This document shows positions 7,466-14,202 of a DNA stretch of 18,288 nucleotides, in pieces. Made by a program: the position numbers and the translations under genes. Origin of the DNA: CAZWZG01 sp964638245 (GTDB taxonomy: Bacteria > Pseudomonadota > Alphaproteobacteria > Rhodobacterales > Rhodobacteraceae); NCBI GenBank assembly GCA_964638245.1, contig CAZWZG010000049.1, positions 1 to 18,288 on the forward strand. The letters run 5' to 3'. Under the pieces are notes generated by a model, which did not search any database, was not told where the DNA came from, and saw only the letters and a list, made by a program, of their open reading frames with translations. Position 1 is the stretch's first letter, and the number at the start of each line of letters is the position of its first letter.

Positions 7466-7504
7466 TAACGCAAACAATTCGTTTTCACGGCGTGCCTGCC
7501 CTGC

Positions 7505-7532
7505 TATAGGACGCCCAAATCAGAAATTTGGG
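7505..7532 (+). promoter_or_regulatory. Putative eno promoter -10 element and leader palindrome
   Basis: TATAGG at 7505-7510 is a plausible -10 with TTTTCA (7482-7487) 17 bp upstream as a weak -35. Just downstream, CCCAAAT-CAGAA-ATTTGGG (7514-7532) is a perfect 7-bp inverted repeat ending 10 nt before the eno ATG. If the -10 is right, transcription would begin inside the palindrome, so it could act as an operator at +1 or as a 5' mRNA hairpin. Confidence 0.45.
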
Positions 7533-7542
7533 AACCCGAGCC

Positions 7543-8817
7543 ATGAGCATGATCACCGACATCCACGCCCGCGAAATCCTCGATAGCCGAGGCAATCCGA
7601 CCGTCGAGGTCGATGTGATGCTCGAAGATGGCACGCTGGGACGCGCCGCGGTCCCGTCTGGCGCATCGACCGGCGCTTACGAGGCAGTCGAGCGTCGCGA
7701 TGGCGACAAGGGCCGCTATTTGGGCAAAGGTGTGCGCGAAGCCGTGGCGGCGGTAAACGGCGAGATCGCGGATGCGCTGGTTGGCTTTGATGCCACCGAA
7801 CAAGAAGCCATCGACGCCACAATGATCGAGCTTGACGGCACCGACAACAAAGGCCGCCTTGGCGCAAACGCAATCCTTGGTGTCTCGCTCGCCGCGGCCA
7901 AGGCCGCTGCCGATTTCACGATGCAGCCGCTCTATCGCTATGTGGGCGGCACGTCCGCGCGCGTCCTACCGGTTCCGATGATGAACATCATCAACGGCGG
8001 TGAGCATGCCGATAACCCGATCGACATCCAGGAATTCATGGTCATGCCGGTAGGGGCCGAGACCTGTTCGGACGCAATCCGCTGGGGTGCGGAGATCTTC
8101 CATACACTGAAGAAAGAGCTGTCCAGCGCTGGCCACAACACCGGCATCGGCGACGAAGGCGGCTTTGCCCCCAACCTCGGGTCGACCCGCGAAGCGCTCG
8201 ACTTCATTATGACGTCTATCGAAAAGGCCGGGTTCAAGCCGGGTCAGGACGTCTACCTGGCGCTCGATTGTGCTGCGACCGAGTATTTCGCCGACGGCAA
8301 GTACGATATGAAAGGCGAAGGCAAAGTCCTGACGTCGGAAGAAAACGCCGACTACCTTGCTGCACTCGCTGGCGACTACCCGATCATCTCGATCGAAGAC
8401 GGGATGAGCGAGGACGACTGGGACGGCTGGAAGCTACTGACCGACAAGATCGGTGCCTCGGTCCAACTGGTCGGCGACGACTTGTTCGTGACCAACCCTG
8501 CCCGTCTTGCCGATGGCATCGCCAAAGGCTGCGCGAACTCGATGCTGGTCAAAGTGAACCAGATCGGATCCTTGTCCGAAACGTTGAAGGCCGTCGATAT
8601 GGCCCACCGCGCGCGCTACACGAATGTGATGTCGCACCGTTCGGGAGAGACCGAGGATGTGACGATTGCCGACCTCGCCGTGGCCACCAATTGCGGTCAG
8701 ATCAAGACCGGCTCGCTGTCCCGCTCGGACCGTTTGGCCAAGTACAATCAGCTGATCCGCATCGAAGAGATGCTGGGCGAAAGCGCAATTTTCGCGGGTC
8801 GCTCCATCCTGCGCTAG
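7543..8817 (+). CDS. eno: Enolase (phosphopyruvate hydratase)
   Basis: 424 residues from ATG 7543; this start gives MSMITDIHAREILDSRGNPTVEV, matching the family, while the upstream in-frame TTG at 7528 falls in the leader palindrome. Enolase interconverts 2-phosphoglycerate and phosphoenolpyruvate in glycolysis/gluconeogenesis and is also an RNA degradosome component in some bacteria. Key residues are all present: mobile loop SGASTGA (39-45), Glu164, catalytic Glu205 in GIGDEGG, metal ligands Asp242, Glu285 and Asp312, catalytic base Lys337 in LVKVNQIGSLSET, signature SHRSGETED (364-372), and Lys388. Its TAG stop shares a CTAG with the convergent small gene, so no terminator fits between them. 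Confidence 0.98.
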   Translation: MSMITDIHAREILDSRGNPTVEVDVMLEDGTLGRAAVPSGASTGAYEAVERRDGDKGRYLGKGVREAVAAVNGEIADALVGFDATEQEAIDATMIELDGTDNKGRLGANAILGVSLAAAKAAADFTMQPLYRYVGGTSARVLPVPMMNIINGGEHADNPIDIQEFMVMPVGAETCSDAIRWGAEIFHTLKKELSSAGHNTGIGDEGGFAPNLGSTREALDFIMTSIEKAGFKPGQDVYLALDCAATEYFADGKYDMKGEGKVLTSEENADYLAALAGDYPIISIEDGMSEDDWDGWKLLTDKIGASVQLVGDDLFVTNPARLADGIAKGCANSMLVKVNQIGSLSETLKAVDMAHRARYTNVMSHRSGETEDVTIADLAVATNCGQIKTGSLSRSDRLAKYNQLIRIEEMLGESAIFAGRSILR

Positions 8818-9119
8818 TTGCTAAGACGCAGGCTGGCAAAGGCCTCAACTAGGGCGTCTTCGGTCAGGTCCGGGTTCGCCTCTTGAAGACAGGATACAAG
8901 GGCCGCCCGGCGTTCCGGCGCGGCCCTTTCGCTTTCCTGAGGCTCGCCGAACTGATTGCGGACGCCTTGTGCGCAGGCGCGAAAGTCCTGCGGTGACACA
9001 CCAAGGCTTTCAATGGCTGCGCGCATCTCGGCACGTGTCGGGCGATCCGACGCATGGACGGCTGCAGCCGCGCCAATCAGCACAGCAGCAACGGGAATGA
9101 TCTTGAGAAACGGATTCAT
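8814..9119 (-). CDS. Small secreted hypothetical protein with two cysteines
   Basis: 101 residues from ATG 9119 (minus strand), preceded by AGAGG 7 nt upstream; longer frame upstream to 9215 is unlikely because it ignores this site and the signal peptide. The N-terminus MNPFLKIIPVAAVLIGAAAAVHA is a good Sec signal peptide with predicted cleavage after VHA (residue 23). The mature part (~78 residues) has two cysteines (C49 in FRACAQG, C77 in LVSCLQEANPD) that could form a disulfide in the periplasm, and ends in an acidic helix (LTEDALVEAFASL). No family recognised. Its stop overlaps that of eno. Confidence 0.8.
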   Translation of the reverse strand: MNPFLKIIPVAAVLIGAAAAVHASDRPTRAEMRAAIESLGVSPQDFRACAQGVRNQFGEPQESERAAPERRAALVSCLQEANPDLTEDALVEAFASLRLSN

Positions 9120-9187
9120 ATTGGACCTCTTCGCGCGTTTCCTAAGCAATACGCGCGGGCACAAAGGTTCCGTCGCAGAAATGCAGT

Positions 9188-9226
9188 CCAAGGCTGGATT
9201 CCCCCTGCCCCGCATGGCAGCCTTGG
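9188..9226 (+). promoter_or_regulatory. Leader with two mutually exclusive hairpins before the GNAT-cupin pair
   Basis: CCAAGGCTG (9188-9196) is perfectly complementary to CAGCCTTGG (9218-9226) with a 21-nt loop. Inside, CTGCC (9205-9209) can pair with GGCAG (9216-9220). The two helices share bases 9218-9220 and cannot both form in full. The outer stem ends 3 nt before ATG 9230, and no clear Shine-Dalgarno is visible there. Confidence 0.4.
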
Positions 9227-9229
9227 CGC

Positions 9230-9823
9230 ATGATGACCCCCGGATTTCACCCCGTTCCCCGTGGCATGGTCGCCACCATTGTCACCCATCTCGAAATGAC
9301 CAATCCGCCTCCGATGCGGGCCATAGAGCCCTTGTCCAACCGCGAGATCTTGCCCGTCACCGCCCCGACGGTTGGCTGGTATCGCGAGCTCTTCAAGGCC
9401 ATCGGAACGCCGTGGCTCTGGTGGTCACGCCTTGCGCTCGACAATGCAGCGCTTGAAGCGATCATCACGGACCCGGATGTGTTGATCTTTACGTTGAACG
9501 AGGACGGCAAGGATATCGGCCTTTTGGAGCTTGATTTTCGTACCACCGATGAATGCGAACTCGCCTTCTTCGGCCTTGTGCCGGGCGCGACGGGCACAGG
9601 CGGCGGGCGCGCTTTGATGAGCCATGCCATTGAACAGGCCTTTGCGCGCCCGATCACGCGGTTTTGGGTGCACACCTGTACGCTCGATGACCCTCGCGCT
9701 CTAAGCTTCTATCGGCGATCTGGGTTCACACCCATTGCACAAGAGGTCGAAATTGCTCCCGACCCGCGCCTGGCGGGCCACTTGCCCGACGACGCGGGCC
9801 CACACATCCCGGTTTTTCCATGA
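9230..9823 (+). CDS. GNAT family N-acetyltransferase
   Basis: 197 residues from ATG 9230 (ATG 9233 is equally possible). The N-terminal ~80 residues (PGFHPVPRGMVATIVTHLEM...) precede a standard GNAT core. The core shows IGLLELDFR, LAFFGLVPGATGTGGGRALM (acetyl-CoA binding loop, about residues 122-141) and a C-terminal ALSFYRRSGF segment. The acceptor substrate is unknown. It overlaps the cupin gene by four bases (ATGA), so the two are probably translated together. Ribosome-binding sequence is weak and the start sits immediately after a strong inverted repeat. Confidence 0.9.
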   Translation: MMTPGFHPVPRGMVATIVTHLEMTNPPPMRAIEPLSNREILPVTAPTVGWYRELFKAIGTPWLWWSRLALDNAALEAIITDPDVLIFTLNEDGKDIGLLELDFRTTDECELAFFGLVPGATGTGGGRALMSHAIEQAFARPITRFWVHTCTLDDPRALSFYRRSGFTPIAQEVEIAPDPRLAGHLPDDAGPHIPVFP

Positions 9824-10254
9824 CCGCCGACGAGATCATCGCAAAGCTATCGCTCGAACCCCACCCCGAAGGCGGCCATTTCCGGCAGACATGGATCGCA
9901 CAGGCGGAGGGCGATGAGCGTCCGGCAGGAACCTGCATCTATTTCCTGCTCAAAGCGGGTGAGCGAAGCCATTGGCACACCGTCGATGCCGCCGAGATCT
10001 GGCATTTCTACGCAGGGGCACCGCTGTTGCTCCACTCTGCCCCCAGCGCGCAAGGCCCGGCGACGAAACGCGTGCTTGGACCCGATCTAAGCGCCGAACA
10101 GAATCCCCAATACGTTGTTCCGCCGCATCAATGGCAATCCGCAGAGACTTTGGGTGACTGGACCCTTGTAGGATGCACGGTCAGTCCCGGCTTTCAGTTC
10201 AAAGGGTTCAAACTTGCCCCACCCGGTTTCACGATCCCAGAAGAAATGGACTGA
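9820..10254 (+). CDS. Cupin_5 (DUF985) family protein
   Basis: 144 residues from ATG 9820, overlapping the GNAT stop. The family signature is clear: LEPHPEGGHFRQTW (12-25), SHWHTVDAAEIWHFYAG (50-66, the His/Glu-rich cupin metal-site region), then PPHQWQSAE and GCTVSPGFQFKGFKLAPPGF near the end. Proteins of this family are single-domain beta-barrels of about 140-170 residues and mostly uncharacterised; some are proposed sugar-related enzymes. The function here cannot be fixed. The close coupling with a GNAT suggests joint action on a small molecule, but this is inference. Confidence 0.88.
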   Translation: MTADEIIAKLSLEPHPEGGHFRQTWIAQAEGDERPAGTCIYFLLKAGERSHWHTVDAAEIWHFYAGAPLLLHSAPSAQGPATKRVLGPDLSAEQNPQYVVPPHQWQSAETLGDWTLVGCTVSPGFQFKGFKLAPPGFTIPEEMD

Positions 10255-10459
10255 AGAGAAACCCTTGCACTGGTAAAACCAATCCTTGAATTGACCATAC
10301 TTCTTGCAGGTCTCTAAATGTTGATCCCAATGCAATTGTTGCACTTACTTAGTCGGCACAAATTCGCTTCGGCGCACGCATCCGCCTCTGCAAACGGGAA
10401 CATCGCTACGAAGGTGCGGTCGACGGATGCGCCGCTTTCGATAGGCATCCACTCTTGGG
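10255..10459. other. AT-richer spacer between convergent genes, with possible small-gene remnant
   Basis: This 205-bp gap separates the cupin gene from the minus-strand unknown gene. One 60-base row (10261-10320) is 42% GC, well below the neighbouring coding DNA. It contains a short palindrome TGCAA-TTG-TTGCA (10331-10343). It also holds a minus-strand frame (10448 to 10314, 44 codons from ATG) whose first ~27 codons mostly end in G or C, but which has no convincing ribosome-binding site. No terminator with a T-run is visible on either strand. Confidence 0.4.
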
Positions 10460-11746
10460 CTACTGGTAGACTGGCAAGGCGTCTATCCGCGCTTCGATCT
10501 CATTGAAAACAGCGTTGTAAGAGTCGCTTCCGATTTCGCCATAGCGGGCCCTGAAGGCGGCGTCCGTCATTTTCGGCGGCAACCCATCCAAGTGCACGAT
10601 AACAGAAGCTTCGTTCGCTATTCGCGCGATGGCATCAGGCCAGTCTTCGGCTGGCAGCATTGAAAAAAAGTCCGCAACGCGAATACCCGAGTTGCTTGCA
10701 GCGAGATCTGTAAAGTCAAAGCCAGACCCGCCAATCGAGTCTGACAGCTCTTCAAACTCGCTCAGGGTGACTGCAAATCCTCGGTTCGCCGCGGCGCGCA
10801 GGCCAGCCGATGTTACAAAATGCAAGCGGCTATCAATACGTCCACGCAAAGTAGCATCGTCGCAGGATCGCTCCCAAGTTCCAAGTTCAGCGGGTTTTTT
10901 TCCCGACAGACCGCCAACGAGAAAGGCATAGTCCCATTCACCGCAAGCCTTGGTCAACGCCATGAGTGCAACAGCAGCACGATCCTCAGGCGCAATGCCA
11001 AGGACCGGGTCTGTTGCTGCTCTCAAAACAAAAACGAGATACGGCTGAAGAGACCCTTCGCTCTCAACTTCGCCAACATCCATGGCCTCTCTCAAGGAGA
11101 TAAACACGCTGTCGATTGCAACACCAAGCTCGACCGTCCCGCCTCTCATGACCCCAAAGAGGCTCGCCATGATGTCACCACGTTCCTCTCTAGTGAGATC
11201 CATGGTGAACCGAAGCGCATTATCTTCTACGGCCATGTTGGATGCCGCTTGAAGGATTTTGTCCCCAGCGCGATCCCCGAAGACCGCATTCACGCCATTG
11301 CGACCGAAAAAAACCGCCACTGCAGGAGGCAAACTCAGGTTCCCAACGCGAAAACGTTCTAAACGAAATCCATCTTCAAATGCTGGGACGGCCGCTTCAA
11401 CATTTAGCCATCGTTCAGGCAATGGGGCAGGTAAAGGGACAGAAGCGCGAAGGGTCGCAATATCTGCTTCGATTCTGCCTTCACCGCGGAAGCCAGGTAT
11501 GAGTCGTCCCACGGTCAGAAATCCACTTTGGAGCTGTTTCTGCGTGACGATCACCTCGGCTCCCCGTGGCGCGTTCACATTCGTAGCACTTCTGATTTGC
11601 CTGGCGAGTTGTCGGGTTGCCCGAACATCGGCGCCTGTGGGTTGAACTGCTTTTTCCACGAGCGGAGCGGGCTCCGTGAACAGAAAGAACAGTGCTCCCG
11701 GCAGCAGAACCAGCCAAATGAACAGCCGTCGGATCAGCTTGCCCAT
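10460..11746 (-). CDS. Membrane-anchored extracytoplasmic protein of unknown function
   Basis: 428 residues from ATG 11746 (minus strand), 1 nt after the anmK stop, so probably coupled to it. Residues 5-23 form one hydrophobic segment after a basic start (MGKLIRR), consistent with an N-terminal anchor and an exported body. The N-terminal half (about 60-215) has repeated amphipathic patterns such as LIPGFRGEGRIEADIATLRASVPLPAPLPERWLN. The C-terminal half has a conserved-looking block at 307-351 (HFVTSAGLRA...EFEELSDSIGG then SGFDFTDLAAS). It ends with RYGEIGSDSYNAVFNEIEARI. Similar blocks occur, to my memory, in uncharacterised proteobacterial proteins, but I cannot name a family. Two cysteines (C268, C295) might pair. 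DNA here seems less GC-rich than in flanking genes. Confidence 0.85.
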   Translation of the reverse strand: MGKLIRRLFIWLVLLPGALFFLFTEPAPLVEKAVQPTGADVRATRQLARQIRSATNVNAPRGAEVIVTQKQLQSGFLTVGRLIPGFRGEGRIEADIATLRASVPLPAPLPERWLNVEAAVPAFEDGFRLERFRVGNLSLPPAVAVFFGRNGVNAVFGDRAGDKILQAASNMAVEDNALRFTMDLTREERGDIMASLFGVMRGGTVELGVAIDSVFISLREAMDVGEVESEGSLQPYLVFVLRAATDPVLGIAPEDRAAVALMALTKACGEWDYAFLVGGLSGKKPAELGTWERSCDDATLRGRIDSRLHFVTSAGLRAAANRGFAVTLSEFEELSDSIGGSGFDFTDLAASNSGIRVADFFSMLPAEDWPDAIARIANEASVIVHLDGLPPKMTDAAFRARYGEIGSDSYNAVFNEIEARIDALPVYQ

Positions 11747-11747
11747 G

Positions 11748-12869
11748 TCACACGCATTCCCGTTTCGGACGTCTTCCCGGCGCGCTGATCTGCCCGCCCC
11801 CTACAGCCGCTGAAACGCCTGTGGTCGTGGGCGAAGATGTCGGCAGGCCGCGCTTGACCCGCGCGGCGAGGAACGCGAACGCCTGCGCTTCGATCATGTC
11901 GCCGTCCAGACCCACCGCTTCAACCGGCTCCACCCGAGCATCGACGCCTGCATCAAGCATCGCCATGAGCAGCGGGTTCTTGCGCCCGCCTCCGGACACC
12001 AGAACGCGCCCTGGCGCGCGCGGGCAATGTTCCATCCCTCGGGCAACGCTTGCCGCTGCAAGCGCCGTCAGCGTGGCTGCCGCATCGGCATCTCCCAAGG
12101 CATCAACCGCCTCAATGCAGTCGGCGAAGTCGTTTCTATCCAATGACTTGGGCGGCATTTTCTTGAAATACGAACGCTCAAGGAATTTTGCGACCAGCGC
12201 CATGTCCGCTTTGCCCTTCCGCGCCAAACGCGCATTGCGGTCAAAAGGTTGGCCAAGCCGCGCCGCAACCAGATCGTTGATCGGCGCATTCGCAGGACCG
12301 GTATCAAACGCAATACAGGCGCCCGCTTCAGCAGGATCCTCGATCGACGGATCGACCCAAGTCAGGTTGCCCACGCCGCCAAGGTTCAGAAACACAGTCG
12401 GAGCGTCCGCCCCGATATAACGTGCCAGAGCGTGGTGGTAGAAGCTGGCCAAAGGAGCACCCTGCCCGCCAAGCGCCACATCCGCCGAGCGGAAATCCCA
12501 CACCGTTTCGATCCCGCTTTGCATCGCCAGTTCCAGACCGCTCCCGATCTGAAGCGTGCCGCGCCCCGCAGGCTCATGCGCAATCGTCTGGCCGTGAAAC
12601 CCGATCAAGGCCGGTGCAGGCGCTTCCGATATCTCGGCAATACAGGCCAAATGCTCTTCCACGACCGACCGCCCCAATGCCGGATCAGGATCCCATGATC
12701 CCAATGCCGCGCGCAGTCGCGTCTGAAGTGCGGCATCATACGGCCGATAAGCCGTTGATCCAAATGACAGAATTGAGCGCCCATCTGTCAGAAGCATCGC
12801 CGCATCGACCCCGTCGAGCGATGTCCCCGACATCATGCCAAGCACCCATTGAACCTCATGCGCCGCCAT
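11748..12869 (-). CDS. anmK: Anhydro-N-acetylmuramic acid kinase
   Basis: 373 residues from ATG 12869 (minus strand), preceded by AAGGGA about 6 nt upstream. AnmK uses ATP and water to convert 1,6-anhydro-MurNAc, released from cell-wall turnover, to MurNAc-6-phosphate in the cytoplasm. Family motifs are intact: GMMSGTSLDGVDAAM (11-25, phosphate-binding loop), GFHGQTIAHEP (90-100), FLNLGGVGNLTWV (160-172), FDTGPANAPIND (188-199, with catalytic Asp189), and VLVSGGGRKNPLLM (289-302). Length matches the family. It leads a two-gene minus-strand unit with the unknown membrane protein; no murQ is visible nearby. Confidence 0.97.
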   Translation of the reverse strand: MAAHEVQWVLGMMSGTSLDGVDAAMLLTDGRSILSFGSTAYRPYDAALQTRLRAALGSWDPDPALGRSVVEEHLACIAEISEAPAPALIGFHGQTIAHEPAGRGTLQIGSGLELAMQSGIETVWDFRSADVALGGQGAPLASFYHHALARYIGADAPTVFLNLGGVGNLTWVDPSIEDPAEAGACIAFDTGPANAPINDLVAARLGQPFDRNARLARKGKADMALVAKFLERSYFKKMPPKSLDRNDFADCIEAVDALGDADAAATLTALAAASVARGMEHCPRAPGRVLVSGGGRKNPLLMAMLDAGVDARVEPVEAVGLDGDMIEAQAFAFLAARVKRGLPTSSPTTTGVSAAVGGGQISAPGRRPKRECV

Positions 12870-12913
12870 GGCTTTCCCTTGCCCTCTGCCCCCGTTAAAA
12901 GGAGCGCCGATAC

Positions 12914-12928
12914 ATCCCGCCTCGGGAT
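12914..12928. promoter_or_regulatory. Palindrome in the anmK/tyrS divergent spacer
   Basis: ATCCCG-CCT-CGGGAT is a perfect 6-bp inverted repeat inside the 77-bp divergent spacer. It ends 18 nt before the tyrS start. It could be an operator for either gene or a small 5' leader hairpin of tyrS. No T-box elements are present. Promoter hexamers are not convincing. Confidence 0.3.
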
Positions 12929-12946
12929 CACACTACGCGAGTTTTC

Positions 12947-14200
12947 ATGACCTATCACCCGAAATCCGACTTCTTGCACGTCGTAAAAGAGCGCGGCTTT
13001 CTGGCCGACTGCACGGACCTGCAATCGCTGGACGAAGCTTTGGCCAAGGGCGTGGTGACCGCGTATATCGGCTATGACGCGACGGCGCAGTCGCTACATG
13101 TCGGGCACCTGTTGAACATCATGCTGTTGCGCTGGTTCCAGAAGACGGGGCATCGCCCGATCACGCTGATGGGGGGCGGGACGACGAAGGTTGGTGACCC
13201 ATCCTTCCGTTCCGAAGAGCGTCCGCTTCTGGATGATGCGGCAATTCAAAGCAATATCAACGGGATGCAGCGCGTCTTTGATCGGTATCTTTCGTACGGC
13301 GATACGCCCAAAGACGCCATGATGCTCAACAATGCCGAGTGGCTGGATGGGCTGAATTACCTGGAATTTCTGCGCGACATCGGGCGGCATTTTTCAGTCA
13401 ATCGGATGCTGTCATTCGAGTCCGTCAAATCGCGGATTGATCGCGAGCAATCGCTGTCCTTCCTCGAATTCAACTATATGATCCTGCAGGCCTATGACTT
13501 CTTGGAGCTGAACCGACGCCATGGCTGTCTCTTGCAGATGGGTGGCTCGGATCAGTGGGGCAATATCGTCAACGGGATCGACCTGACCCGCCGCGTCGCC
13601 GAGACCGAAATTTTCGGGCTGACCACGCCCCTTTTGACCACGGCGGACGGCCGCAAAATGGGCAAAAGTCAGGGCGGTGCAATCTGGCTTTCTGGCGACC
13701 TTCTGAGTTCTTACGAATTCTGGCAATTCTGGCGCAACACGATGGACGCCGACGTCGGCAAATTTCTGAAATTGTTCACGGAACTGCCCGTCGATGAGTG
13801 TGAGCGAATGGGCGCGCTGGAAGGCTCGGAGATCAACGAAGCTAAGATCGCCTTGGCCAACGAAGTCACCAGCCTGCTTCATGGTGCCGAGGCCGCAGAA
13901 GCCGCAGCCACAACGGCGCGCGAGGTCTTCGAGAAGGGCGGTGTTGGCGATGACCTTCCGACGCTGGCATTGACGTCAGAGGATGTCGGCGACGGGATTT
14001 CCATCGTTCAACTGATTGTGCGTTCCGGGCTCGCTCCGAGTGGGAAAGAAGCCAAACGTCTTATCCAGTCCAACGCCATCCGGATGGACGACGCCCCGCT
14101 CGACAATGCCGGTCTGATGCTGGATGCGGCGCGCTTGGCTGAGCCGATTAAGCTGTCCGCGGGCAAGAAACGCCACGCGCTTGTGACGCTGGACGCCTAG
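12947..14200 (+). CDS. tyrS: Tyrosyl-tRNA synthetase
   Basis: 417 residues from ATG 12947; the upstream ribosome-binding sequence is weak (GCGAG). The enzyme activates tyrosine with ATP and charges tRNA-Tyr in the cytoplasm. It is a class I synthetase with HVGH (51-54, HIGH motif), Tyr40 in AYIGYDAT, QAYDFLEL and QMGGSDQWGN (197-206) for tyrosine recognition, and KMGKS (237-241, KMSKS motif). The C-terminal S4-like RNA-binding domain (about 353-417) shows VQLIVRSGLAPSGKEAKRLIQSN. Length and order match bacterial TyrS of the E. coli type. The stop lies 2 bp from the stop of the convergent gene. Confidence 0.98.
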   Translation: MTYHPKSDFLHVVKERGFLADCTDLQSLDEALAKGVVTAYIGYDATAQSLHVGHLLNIMLLRWFQKTGHRPITLMGGGTTKVGDPSFRSEERPLLDDAAIQSNINGMQRVFDRYLSYGDTPKDAMMLNNAEWLDGLNYLEFLRDIGRHFSVNRMLSFESVKSRIDREQSLSFLEFNYMILQAYDFLELNRRHGCLLQMGGSDQWGNIVNGIDLTRRVAETEIFGLTTPLLTTADGRKMGKSQGGAIWLSGDLLSSYEFWQFWRNTMDADVGKFLKLFTELPVDECERMGALEGSEINEAKIALANEVTSLLHGAEAAEAAATTAREVFEKGGVGDDLPTLALTSEDVGDGISIVQLIVRSGLAPSGKEAKRLIQSNAIRMDDAPLDNAGLMLDAARLAEPIKLSAGKKRHALVTLDA

Positions 14201-14202
14201 GT

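Noticed and set aside
10087..10344. Minus-strand frame beginning MQQLHWDQHLETCKK
   Set aside because: Most of it is antisense to the cupin gene, and there is no ribosome-binding site; not supported as a gene.
10378..10430. GCATCCG/CGGATGC inverted repeat
   Set aside because: Seven bases with a 39-nt spacer is easily expected by chance in this DNA; no transposase or flanking duplication nearby.
10255..11746. Genomic island or mobile element suggested by lower GC
   Set aside because: No integrase, transposase, tRNA or terminal repeats are visible; the composition shift alone is not enough.
11821..12420. Plus-strand open frame of 199 codons
   Set aside because: Antisense of anmK, whose motifs are intact; the product is low-complexity Ala/Ser/Arg.
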